From: Ophioderma brevispina
Lineage: Eukaryota; Echinodermata; Ophiuroidea; Amphilepidida; Ophiodermatidae
Assembly: GCA_023653785.1 (NCBI GenBank)
Contig: JAMKCH010058335.1
Location: 61,778-125,777, forward strand
DNA: 64,000 nt
Direction: 5' to 3'
In this document: positions 33,292-43,045 of the stretch, one piece after another
How the letters are laid out: each line of letters begins with the position of its first letter
How positions within the stretch are numbered: the first letter of the stretch is position 1
Position numbers and translations under genes: made by a program
Notes under the pieces: generated by a model
The model's input: the letters and a program-made list of their open reading frames with translations, nothing else
Told to the model about the DNA's origin: nothing
Database searches by the model: none

Positions 33292-34572
33292 TTAAAGGCT
33301 GACTCAGAGATTTCCCAAAGGAGGGCACCCTCAGTTTTCAAAGAAATTGTGTTTTTTGCATCTACATAATGCTTGTCCATATACTAATCACTGTGTGAAA
33401 TAACTAAGCTCAAATCAAAGTCCTTCATTTAGAAAATCACAACTTAGTTATAAAATTTCGAATCCGGAATTTTAGTTTTACACAGAATCCTATGGCACTG
33501 TGATACAATACATAAATGCTCACTGCATGAAAACGAAAAATTTGATTCATCTCAAACTTTGGAATTGAGCATTTTAGGCAGGGAAGGTGAGAATAGAAGG
33601 AGAGAGCTCATCAAGTTAAGCTCTAAACAATTGATGGGTGCTTTTCACGATGCTTTTGTTTGGCCCACTTGAAAAGCCACCTGTGTCTCCCTTTTTGCAG
33701 ACGTGAGTTGCCGATGCACGTTCCACTGAATCGCTTTGATCGCCACAAGAGAACACTTTCAGCAAACGGAAGTATTTCGTCCGATCCTGGTTGAGAAAGG
33801 AAGGTAAAGAACTCTCTTTTGGTAGACGGTTACCAGAGTGACTTTTAAGCGTTTTGTTTCAACTTTAGAATTCAGTTGGTAAGGGAAGACGTTCAGTTTA
33901 TTAAGTGAAAATAGCATCAAAATCGGTCAAATTTTCAGTATGTTATGAAAGTTTAAAGTAGAACTTAGTATAAAGTTCTATTTTAAACGACTTTGAGAGG
34001 TCATTTGAGGCATTTTTTCATAAAGTCAAATATTAAACACAAAGATGTTGTTGATCCGAAAACTGTGTGGGTGCGTTTCGAATACTTGCTTTTAGCGTAC
34101 CATCACATATTTTTACAGGATTCTGACATAAAAACTGACGATCCAGGCCAAGATTTTCGGGTCACTCTTGAATAGATGATGCGTCATCAATGTTTATAAG
34201 TACAACTCAGCATTGGCCATCTGGCGTGTTCGAGGCGCGAAGGACATCAGATACAGATGCAGCACTATTCAATAGGCTGTTTATACTATTGAGCACGAAT
34301 TTTAAAAGCACAAACCTTACATGTGCTCACGCATACCGCCGGGTGCTGCTTTTTTTCTTGCACATGCAAAGCAATAGTGATTACCCGATCGATCGATTTG
34401 GTCGGGGTTTTTATGAATGGGCGGCAACTCGCGTTTTTTTATTAGAAGTGGTAGGTGAGCTCTCTCCTTCTATTCTCACCTTCCCTGATTTTAGGCGACT
34501 ATCTTTAGTTCAAGTTGGCTATTTGTAATTAATAAACACAAATTTTTTTTGAAATCTCTGAGTCAGCCTTAA
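33292..34572. mobile_element. Outer TIR element (GGCTGACTCAGAGATTT family)
   Basis: Left end TTAAAGGCTGACTCAGAGAT and right end ATCTCTGAGTCAGCCTTAA are inverted. Without the inserted hAT-type element (909 bases plus one target copy) it would be about 360 bases. Family fragments are at 12.9, 15.5, 20.6, 23.2 and 63.0 kb. Confidence 0.75.
33579..34487. mobile_element. hAT-type non-autonomous element, nested
   Basis: Perfect 32-base TIRs start CAGGGAAGGTGAGAATAGAA at the left and end TTCTATTCTCACCTTCCCTG at the right. An exact 8-base target duplication ATTTTAGG flanks it (33571-33578 and 34488-34495). 8-bp duplications and CAGGG ends are typical of the hAT superfamily. 909 bases without a transposase frame. 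The perfect TIRs suggest recent insertion. Confidence 0.92.
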
Positions 34573-34879
34573 AATGACTTCCCTCTAAAATATGTAGGTT
34601 TTATTTGCAAGAAAAACAAAAGGGAAATTTGTGTACTGGCAAATATTCCTTCATCTGAATCATCTCATCAAAATCTATTTCATAATTAATGATGCTTGAC
34701 TTCAAAAAACATAAAAGGATGGTTCTCAAAATGAATTGTATAACTCTCTCCAAAAGATTTACTTGATATTGGGATGATGTCTAGCAATTGTGATGGCACA
34801 ATTCATTGCTTACAATTTGAAAAATTATTTATCACTGATAACTTACTGAAGAAAACAAACTTGTAGATGTATTCTCCTA

Positions 34880-35062
34880 CCATGGTGGATTTAAGAGTCA
34901 GCAGTGTCAGCAGCTGCTGACAGGGCCCCCTAAAATATTGCTCTCAGGGCCCCCTCAGACACCCTCTAGTCGTACTAAAGTGCAACATTGCGTTGTGAAA
35001 GCGACGCTAAAGGGCCCCACCTTAAGCTGCTGACAGGGCCCTTTTCCTTAAATCCGCCACTG
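34880..35062. mobile_element. 183-bp hAT-type MITE
   Basis: Ends CCATGGTGGATTTAAG and CTTAAATCCGCCACTG are inverted repeats. Target duplication TTCTCCTA is at 34872-34879 and 35063-35070. Inside, CAGCAGCTGCTGACAGGGCCC and AAGCTGCTGACAGGGCCCTT repeat in direct order. Confidence 0.88.
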
Positions 35063-37925
35063 TTCTCCTAGTCTTCCCCAGTTTTGTGTGAGATTTTATT
35101 CCATGTATAAAAGCAGATTTTTACAAGCTGTTCTTTTTTGTAAAAGAACTACATTTTGTATATTATATAAATGTAATGTTATTCAGTTAATACAATAATA
35201 TGAGACTGATAACATTCTTCAAATTTATGGGTTTCACCGTTTTTGGGTGTTTTGGTAGTACCATGTGACTCGCTGTGCGGGAGGAGTGGCGAACCCCCAC
35301 AGCAACATTATATATGAGGGAGTCTGGCCCAAACGGCAATGTCAGAGAGATGGGCACTCCGCCTGCGGGCGCACCATTTGCATTTTAACATGTGTCAAAA
35401 AAAGGTGGTTATAAAATAGTTAAAGGTCCATGGCCCGATCGCTAATAGCCTCGTCCCCAGAAGCCCCAGATTTTACGGAGTGGTCAACATTTTGTATCAG
35501 AGAAAGATACTATTTTTCTATTTCCCCTGTGAAATATTAGAGCCAAAGATGTTTGGTTTGGAAGTTATGTACGAAAATGTGCCCCATTTTGGTCGGACCA
35601 ATATTAATTTTACACAGTATTTATGGGGCTTACAAAATCACGTTTTCAGCTCTGCATCTAAACGAATTGAATATAGAGCGCGAAACTTTACAGGGGGGTT
35701 TTGGAGAACGGAAGGCAATCTATCAAGATAAAAAACTTCATATCCTTAAAGCGACGGCCATCCCCCTGTAATAACTTTTTAAAAATTTATATTGGTGTTT
35801 TCACAGTAAAGGAATGTAAATGTAACATTTGTTAACTATTTTATTACTTTTTTGTTCAATGTTGACTCTATGGGTAAAGAGATAATTTAAGAAAATATTA
35901 ATTTTCTACCTTAATGTGTGAAAATTATACTTACAGTGAGTCTATTTGGACAAATGCTTAATGGTTGAACATTTGACACACTGTGCCGCCATTATGAACT
36001 GGCTATTATCTGACCAAAGTTTGCCGTTTAGGCCAAGAAAAAAAAACAAGTTTGGCTCAGAAGACCCGCGCATAGTTCAAAATGATTTTTGAGGCATAAG
36101 TTTTTTTTTGAGGTTTACTCCGACTTTAAATTTTTGTAAAAATTCAGAAAAAAATTGAAAATTTGGCCGCAAAGTGTCCGAAAAATTGAAAAAAGTGCGG
36201 CCAAAAAGCCATAAAAAAAAAGAAAAAACGCATTTCGCTAAGCATTTTCTAAAAAAACAAAAAAAAAACGCATTCGCATTAGCTTTTACATTTCTTCTTT
36301 TTTGGCCTTACACTGCTAAAATTGTACCAGAGGTGATAGGACACTGTCAATGAGAAAAAACAAACAACAAAAACTACCTAGATGAAATGGGAGCAATAGC
36401 TGGTGCGTACTTAGAAAAATTTCAAATCTGAGATTCAAAAAAAGTTTTCGACACGCAATGTTATAACCGTGATGTCAAATTGAACTGAGCTCTAATTCTT
36501 ATAAAATAGGAAACACGGTGATGTTCAATTTTGGGTGCGGACCAGGTAATTTGCAGTTTTACGTACAGAACTTTCAAAATTATGTTAATATTATTCACAC
36601 CCACTTTTTTTAGAAGCAATACTTTGAAATGTTACAATTTTGATACAAAGAAAGTGAACATGTAGAGAACAAGAATTGTTATATGATAAAAGGTCTCTAT
36701 ACAAAAATATGATTTCACCGTTTTTTATCTCCAAACCTTACTATACCCGTAAATTACTGAAAAGTTATATAAAAACCAGTATCCACATTTTCAAAATTTT
36801 GCTTAGAAAGAATTTATGCAGCCTGATAGGTAACGGTGAAAACACCCATTGAAGTCTAATCATTATGGGTGGTAATGTGAATGCACTCGTCTTCTACTGG
36901 TGCTATTTTTTAAGAAAGGATGATTGAATTAATCTCTTGATGCAGCTTCTTTTGCTAAGGCATGTTGAGAAGCAGTTTTACCAATTTGGGAAAAGTCATC
37001 ATTCAGTTTATGATAATGACCACTAGCAATCACAGGAACACGTTTGGCCATAGTTTGGATGGTCCTTTTTTAAGTTGTTAGTTTGTCAACTCTTTTTGGA
37101 CATAAGGGTCATAAAAGTATTGCATGCAGAAGAACAGTTGTAGTGAATTTCCACATAGTAACAGTGCCAGCAAAGAGCAGCCCACCAATTTCGACAAATC
37201 CACACAAATTGCCAAATGTCTACTGAATGAGAAACAAACAAGATCTCCTTCCTTCACACCATTTACGCTCCCATAGCATCTGTACTGATCGGTCACAGCG
37301 CCGGTGATTCCGTATCCGCATCGCTAATTGGCCGGCTATTCTTAGACATGCGCTACGTCATGGGACTCCCCAGCAGCCAAACGCTGTGTTAAAGGCTTGA
37401 ACAAGGAATGAAAAAATGGTTTCGCGATACCCTGGATATCGCAAAATCGACGAATCAGGTGGTCGATCTAATGTTCCTCACAAAAAAGACCCCTTAGCTC
37501 ACTAGTTTTTGAGTGCCTAGAGTGTGGCATGACTTGACAGCAGCAATCGAAAATTGAGCCAGCTGATAAGGTAAGAAAAATGCTTGTATGGATCGTATTT
37601 TTCATGTTTTTTCGTCGTCTTTCAAAAATAAACCTATATTATAAACTAGTCACATAACTAGACAATTTAGTTAGGAAAATTTTGGTGCATAAATCGTTAC
37701 GATAGGCCAAGTATATTGCGCAATCGCTAGTGTACATAAAATCCGAATCAACGCTATCTGACCGGGTCCGAATATGTTAACAAATTGTTGTGTACTTGTC
37801 AGCCACTTGGCATGTTACTGTCGAAAACTTTGAACTCCCTAGCGCAGTGAAGATTTGCCAAGTTCGCGGTGGCTCAAATTACTTTCTGACCGTGATTCAA
37901 CAATGGGTAGGCGATGTGTGCCAAG
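35063..37925. other. Non-coding stretch with one dispersed repeat
   Basis: No exon could be supported. A donor-like AGCTGATAAG|gtaaga near 37570 follows a GC-richer patch and might mark an untranslated exon, but nothing confirms it. Confidence 0.4.
35440..35700 (+). repeat. Dispersed repeat, plus copy
   Basis: CTCGTCCCCAG, GTGGTCAA, TACTATTTTTCTATTTCCCC, CATTTTGGTC, CCAATATTAATTTTA and TATGGGGCTTACAAAATCAC recur as the reverse complement at 46010-46270. Confidence 0.7.
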
Positions 37926-37929
37926 ACGA

Positions 37930-38560
37930 GACGTAAATGGGGGGCCTTCAGCAAACAGCTGCAGAGTTGTTTTCCAAAAATGTCAACAGTGACAGAAAGT
38001 GCAACTACAAATACCACCCTCTAAAGAGCATGAAGAAACTACCAAAGCCGACCAATGCATTCCACACTAAACCACCCAGTCGGCCAGTGCTCAAGGTACC
38101 AATCGCATCCCATACCTAGTGCGGAAGAAATGCCCTAGAACAACCCGGCTACTACATGAAGTTATTTGCAATATATGGAGAACAGCCACAATACCTGTGA
38201 GTTGGAGAATGGGAGAAACCATCCTTATATCCTAAGAGGAGAACACAAGTGATCCCTCCTGCTTTTATTTAGGCCCATCACACTGAAAAATTCTAGTGCT
38301 AACCTCGGAATGGGTATTCTCGCTCAAAGAACCATCAACTGTCTGACAGAAACTATATCGACCAATCCATTCAGAAGGGTTTCATGGAGAAAATATCAGG
38401 ATGTGTGGAACACACAGAATACTGAAACGAATGATAAACCAATGTGACAACATGGCTGGACCTGCAAATGCATATGGTACTGTACCACACAAACTTTTAC
38501 AGTTTGCTTTAGAGTGGTATCAAAAAAACAACTGAATGGACAACTGACTGGATACAGTGC
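37930..38560 (+). mobile_element. LINE remnant, N-terminal part of reverse transcriptase
   Basis: Broken frames give VPYLV.KKCPRTTRLLHEV, IWRTATIPVSWRMGETILI, FYLGPITLKNSS and ENYIDQSIQKGFMEKISGC. Together these fit the first blocks of a non-LTR reverse transcriptase (W....IP..W....LI.K, ...RPI.L., ...QKGF...GC.EH). Continued by the YADD block just downstream. Confidence 0.65.
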
Positions 38561-39405
38561 ATGATAGGAGTCTTCCAAGGCTGCGCACTCTCCTGCATCC
38601 TGTTTCTGGCCATCTTCAATCTGTGTCTTGATCTCCTAGACCAGTCTAAACACCTTGGGTACTGCATGAGTGGATCTGACATATCATCTGCCAAAGCATA
38701 TGCAGATGACCTGACCCTCGTAGCTATAGAGTCCAGAAGGATGCCAAGAACTTGTAAATACAGTGAACAACTTTCTCAAGTGGACACGGACCATGAAAGC
38801 CAAACCAAGCAAATGCAAGTCTCATGCCATGAAGAGGTTTGTCCCCAATGCAGATCAAAAGCGACAAGAACACAAAACGCATTATGTGGCATACGATCCC
38901 GGCCTAGAAATAGACAGCAAATTGCTTATATCCACAGTCAACCCATGCGGTTCCTCGGGAAGCTGATCTATAGCGACCTGAAGGACAATAACATTATAGA
39001 CGTGGTATGCACAAAGCTGACAGAAATGCTTCAAACGAACAATTCAAGTCAACTGAGTGGGCCTATACACCTATGAAGCTATGGATATACATTAATGCTA
39101 TTGTACCCAAACTGACGTGGGAGTTCACCATCTATAACTTCCCAATTTCCTACGTCGAAAGTCTGGAAGCAACTTGCACCAAATACTTGAAGCAATGGGC
39201 AGGTATAAGCAGATGCACCACCACAAGCACTCTGTACAGGAGCAGGAAACACTATGGCCTACAACTGAAAAGGCTAACCACATTAGTCAAATGTATGCAA
39301 GTAGCTAAGTACAATCTTAACAAGTACTCTAAAGATGGAAGTACACAGACACTACAGAAGATGCATGGAAACTTAAGACGAAAGCCAGGTGTAATGGTAT
39401 AAAAG
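38561..39405 (+). mobile_element. LINE remnant, reverse transcriptase core
   Basis: RNA-templated DNA synthesis domain of a non-LTR retrotransposon. GVFQGCALSCILF (block B-like) is followed by AKAYADDLTLVA at about 38690, carrying the catalytic YADD box. Later blocks are in other frames: NNFLKWTRTMKAKPSKCKSH, MRFLGKLIYSDL, then MKLWIYINAIVPKLTWEFTI and YLKQWAGISR. At least two frame breaks, so inactive. The order and the C-terminal part suggest a group with a restriction-type endonuclease rather than the jockey type at 6.5-9 kb (inference). Confidence 0.8.
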
Positions 39406-39424
39406 AATTAGAACAGAAAGAATG

Positions 39425-39665
39425 ACATCTAATTGTGGGCCGCCAGCTATAGCTGGAGGACCACTTAGCAATCCGTTGTGCGTGTGTATGTGTAGATGTA
39501 TGTGTGGATATGTGTGTCACTAAAATTGACCTCAATTGAAAAGTTGAAGTTCAATTGGAACCAAACTTGTGTCATAGGTGCACCATAGGTGGGATCCCTC
39601 ATATGTTGATGAGGTCAAAGGTCATATGCCAAGGTCAGAGGTCATGGAGCGGCCCACAGCTTATA
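39425..39665 (+). repeat. Dispersed repeat (AGCTATAGCTGGA family), inserted in the LINE
   Basis: CCGCCAGCTATAGCTGGAGG, a TG-rich run, then TGACCTCAATTGAAAAGTTG and a GAGGTCAAAGGTCAT part. A 5' fragment is at 27250-27335, and an inverted copy at 58725-58990 keeps the GACCTCAATTGAA segment. It splits the LINE after the reverse transcriptase. Confidence 0.6.
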
Positions 39666-39720
39666 TTCTTCTAAATGAAATGGCTAGAGGTCAGACGGAT
39701 AGAGCAGGTGTGAAAGCAGA

Positions 39721-39861
39721 TATAGTCCGGCGGGAGCCATAGTCCGGGCTCCATAGACGATAACGGAATAAAGCGTGAAACTAATGTTGTGTGAAGAGTC
39801 AACTGAATCGAGTGCCCTATTCTTTACCGTTATAGCCGGACTATGATTAAGGTGGACTATA
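39721..39861. mobile_element. 141-bp TIR fold-back MITE inside the LINE
   Basis: TATAGTCC at the left and GGACTATA at the right. Further in, CATAGTCCGGGCT pairs with AGCCGGACTATG, and ATAACGGAATAAAG with CTTTACCGTTAT with small differences. It starts and ends in TA, as expected for TA-targeting elements. Confidence 0.75.
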
Positions 39862-40399
39862 ATACTTCTACACCGGTCTGGGTACAAAAGAACCAAAAGT
39901 GATCAAAGACAGACGTCTTAAAGAACAGAAGGAAATGCCTCACCGGATTAATAAAAGATGTGAGATGAGGAAGACATGTTGGTCTACCTTTTTGGATGTG
40001 CGAAAAAGGGCTAGTGGTTGAACTGGGAGTCTGTCAGCAGGTGACATCTCTGGAAGAAATTTTGTATGTCTGGATGCAAGCGATGCTGTCTTTCCACATC
40101 AATGCAATTCATGATTAACTTCCATCCCCTGCCCATCTGAAGCTGTGGGGCTTCATAGTCATTGTATACGTTCCACATCCCAATGTGTAGCCTACTAAGT
40201 ACAAGCCGACGGAAGATACAACGGCCACCAGACCAAACACTGAAGTAATCTCTAAGTCTGGCACCGTAAGTCGTAGAGGCAAATCAAGAAAAAAAACCAT
40301 CGCACCTGAGAATCCGAACTCCATCTCAACAATAGCCTTTTGCACAGCTTGATGGTACTAAAACCTATCGAAACAGTCTTGACCATGCCTAAGACGAGC

Positions 40400-40770
40400 C
40401 CAACCATTCTGAAGGGGAAGGCCAATGACTGGATGAGGAACACAAAGAAAGAGTGTTCCCTACAGAAATCACGAGACAGCTAAGTGACCAGATAACACCA
40501 TCTTTTCTACCAAAAACAAGGACAGTGATTATCATAGAGCTGACGGTCCCTAGGGAGGAGAACCTATCCAATGCATATGCGAGAAAGAAAGTGCAAAAAT
40601 ACCAAGATCTAGTGGCTGACTTTGAAAGCAGAGGATGGTCTACACACTAATTTCCAATAGAAGTAGGAAGCAGAGGTTTATGCCCAATACATCAGTCAAC
40701 AAATGCCTGGCTTCCTTGGCATTCTAAAGGAAAAAACCCAAATGAGGCAAGGCGATAACCGATACAGCAG
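40400..40770 (+). mobile_element. LINE remnant, C-terminal endonuclease-like part
   Basis: PKTRTVIIIELTVPREENLS, then ARKKVQKYQDLVADFESRGW, and after a frame break FPIEVGSRGLCPI. The IELTVP.EEN....A...K..KY..L.....GW....P.EVG.RG pattern is the C-terminal PD-(D/E)XK-like segment that I associate with restriction-type LINEs. Upstream, 39900-40180 carries the linker, including a decayed ..H..LPSP..LK.WG motif. Confidence 0.55.
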
Positions 40771-40999
40771 CTAGCGAGCTATGTCATCTGGCTCAGAAGA
40801 AAGCTAAGGCATTCAGACAGATGGACTACAAGCAACTCCAGCAAATCAATATCTGCACAAAATGTTTTGAAAAAGATAGCACCTCTGGTTACGCCGGATG
40901 CGAGGCCGTATTTGAAATTTGAAATCACTGTAGTTGCGATGAAGATATGACCCTCTCCCATGCAGTGTGCAAAGTGGACCTAGGAAATAAAATCAGTGT

Positions 41000-42050
41000 T
41001 GGTTATGGATGCGATCCGAAGCATTCTCAATTATTAAACGGGGTTATGATTTATTCCGTATGATGAGTGACAGGTGGACGTCAACGCCGGGCAACGACAA
41101 AGTGCTGCGCTTTAAAATTCGCGCTGATAAGGTTTATGAATGCTGTAACTGTATGGGCATATTCTTTGCACCTCTCGCACCTGTCAGTGAACAGGTGCTA
41201 ACTTATGTTTGCAAAGATTGATGTCACCTCATCTATAAGCGTATTGATTCTTTCATCCAGGCCTTGTACTGGACTGGCGCAACAAAGAGGTTCATATAGA
41301 TAGAGAGGCTTTAAAGCTGTTACGTCACTTTAGAAATCCTAGTCTTGCCTTGCATGTTTTTGCCAACCACAAAGAAAACAATAGAGTACCAACAAAGAAG
41401 CAATGATGCCTCCGCTCCAACCTTACTGTGGGTGCCGCTTTGCATATACATAATCGGTAGTGAGGGGGTACAAATTGAGGGATGTGTTAGAGGTGGCCAG
41501 GTAATAATAGTGACCCTGGATCCTTGTGCGCAGATACTCTTTTTTCCGCATAATGCAATGCGCGCTTAGGTGAAAAGATGTATTCAATGAGGCGGTTTAT
41601 TAAATAAGACGACTGACGTGTCATTTCATCGTTGTGTGGCCATGGGGTAGGACAAAAATTTACCAATAGCACCCAAATCCAACAATGATATTTGCCGGAT
41701 TGGTTGTATCGACTTGACATTATGTGTGTATACAACAAACCCACACTAATAATTTCGTGCAATATCAAAAGGTCAGCGCCCAGCACGGACGACTGCGTTT
41801 TGAATGGGCTTCACCCCCTTGACTGGAGCGACTCAATGAAGATAATGGTTGTGTAGGTCCGCCCATCGGTCCAATTGCACGAAAAGCAGGGGAACTACTG
41901 TCTGTTCAATAAACTAGATGTCTGGTTTGATAATTCAAAAAATACGCAAGTTCGAAAATTAAATCACGAAAAGAAAGATGTTGGTATCTTGGACCTTTTT
42001 TACCCCATGACGTTTGTAAATGAAAAAAGGAATGGGACATTTTTAAACCT
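41000..42050. other. No gene supported
   Basis: An open stretch at 41009-41221 follows the LINE tail and is cysteine-containing (YECCNCMGIFF), but has no splice or family support. Nothing else recognised. Confidence 0.4.
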
Positions 42051-42374
42051 TCAATCTATTGAAATCGGGTATTTCACCCTCGTTTCGAAATGAGCGAATA
42101 AAGGTTGGGTACCATTAGTAATCACGTTTTGTGGGAAGGTTCCAGACTCCACTTTGTAGGTAGTAAAGTTGTCGGAGGATTCACGATCGATTAGGTGTCG
42201 CACTGTATCGACTATGGAGGATGTCCTTCTATGCTGTTGTTTGTTGTCCCCATCGAGGGGCTTGAGGGAAGGAAAACCAAAGTGCAAAATCATACAAATT
42301 ATTAACATCAATAAACAGTCTGTTGGCCCCACAAATAAGACTGCACATTTTCTGAAATGAATAAAAAATGTCAC
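42051..42374 (-). CDS. Candidate exon of a single-pass membrane protein
   Basis: Uncertain. A 107-codon open segment starts MTFFIHFRKCAVLF and has a hydrophobic stretch CLLMLIICMILHFGF at about residues 20-34. A polar stretch with an N-glycosylation site (NFT) follows, with a second (NGT) further on. This shape is typical of type II Golgi enzymes, where the catalytic domain would lie on later exons. A possible donor (TTGAAG|gtttaa) lies just past its end. No downstream exon was identified, so the function is open. The upstream edge meets the TIR element at 42373. Confidence 0.3.
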   Translation of the reverse strand: MTFFIHFRKCAVLFVGPTDCLLMLIICMILHFGFPSLKPLDGDNKQQHRRTSSIVDTVRHLIDRESSDNFTTYKVESGTFPQNVITNGTQPLFAHFETRVKYPISID

Positions 42375-43045
42375 TTCAATTATCTCTCCCTAATATCAGT
42401 GACCAATAGATACGCGAGACTTCAGCAAAATGGAGCTAAAGATATAAGTACCGGCCCGTGTGCGGGGTATGAAAAAACACCGATTCCTGCTTTCATCTGG
42501 GGCGTTGCGGAACATTGTTATATTGTCTAGCGGTTGAAAAGACCTGTGTTACCACCACCCCGATTTAGACGAAGTCTTTTTTAATGCCGTAAGCGCAAAA
42601 ACTTATCATCATTCGCAAATAAATAAATCTTGAGCTTCTATAGTGCGTTGTCAATTAACGTGTCCATGGTTTTCACAGTTATTCGAAAGGAAGAAAGACC
42701 AAAACAAACATCTGCCAGATGTTGGGCAAGCTTTGACTAACAACTTTGTGCCAGGAATTAAAATCCGTAACTTATTGTAACTTATTGCTTAACATGATTT
42801 CTATTCAATTTACCGCGCTTCAGAAGAAAAAACTAGGGTCAACGACCTTATATCATAATGTAAACTGGTTAGTTATATTGTGAAAGAGGACGGGATTTTG
42901 TTACTCAAACGAATCGTGGAGCGGTGATAACACCTGGCTATAACCATTGCTCCGCATACCGGTCCATTGCAATATCTTTAGTTAATGGTTGCTGAAGTCT
43001 ATACATATCCATTGGTCACTGATATAAGAAAAGGAGAATTGTGTG
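42373..43045. mobile_element. ~670-bp TIR element
   Basis: Left CTAATATCAGTGACCAATAG then ACTTCAGCAA, and right TTGCTGAAGT then CCATTGGTCACTGATATAAG, are inverted, about 50 bases each with some mismatches. Internal CCCGTGTGCGGGGTATG and CCGCATACCGG also pair loosely. No transposase frame. Confidence 0.7.

Noticed and set aside
34190..34528. 112-codon plus-strand open frame
   Set aside because: It lies within the hAT-type element and crosses its right TIR; it resembles no transposase.
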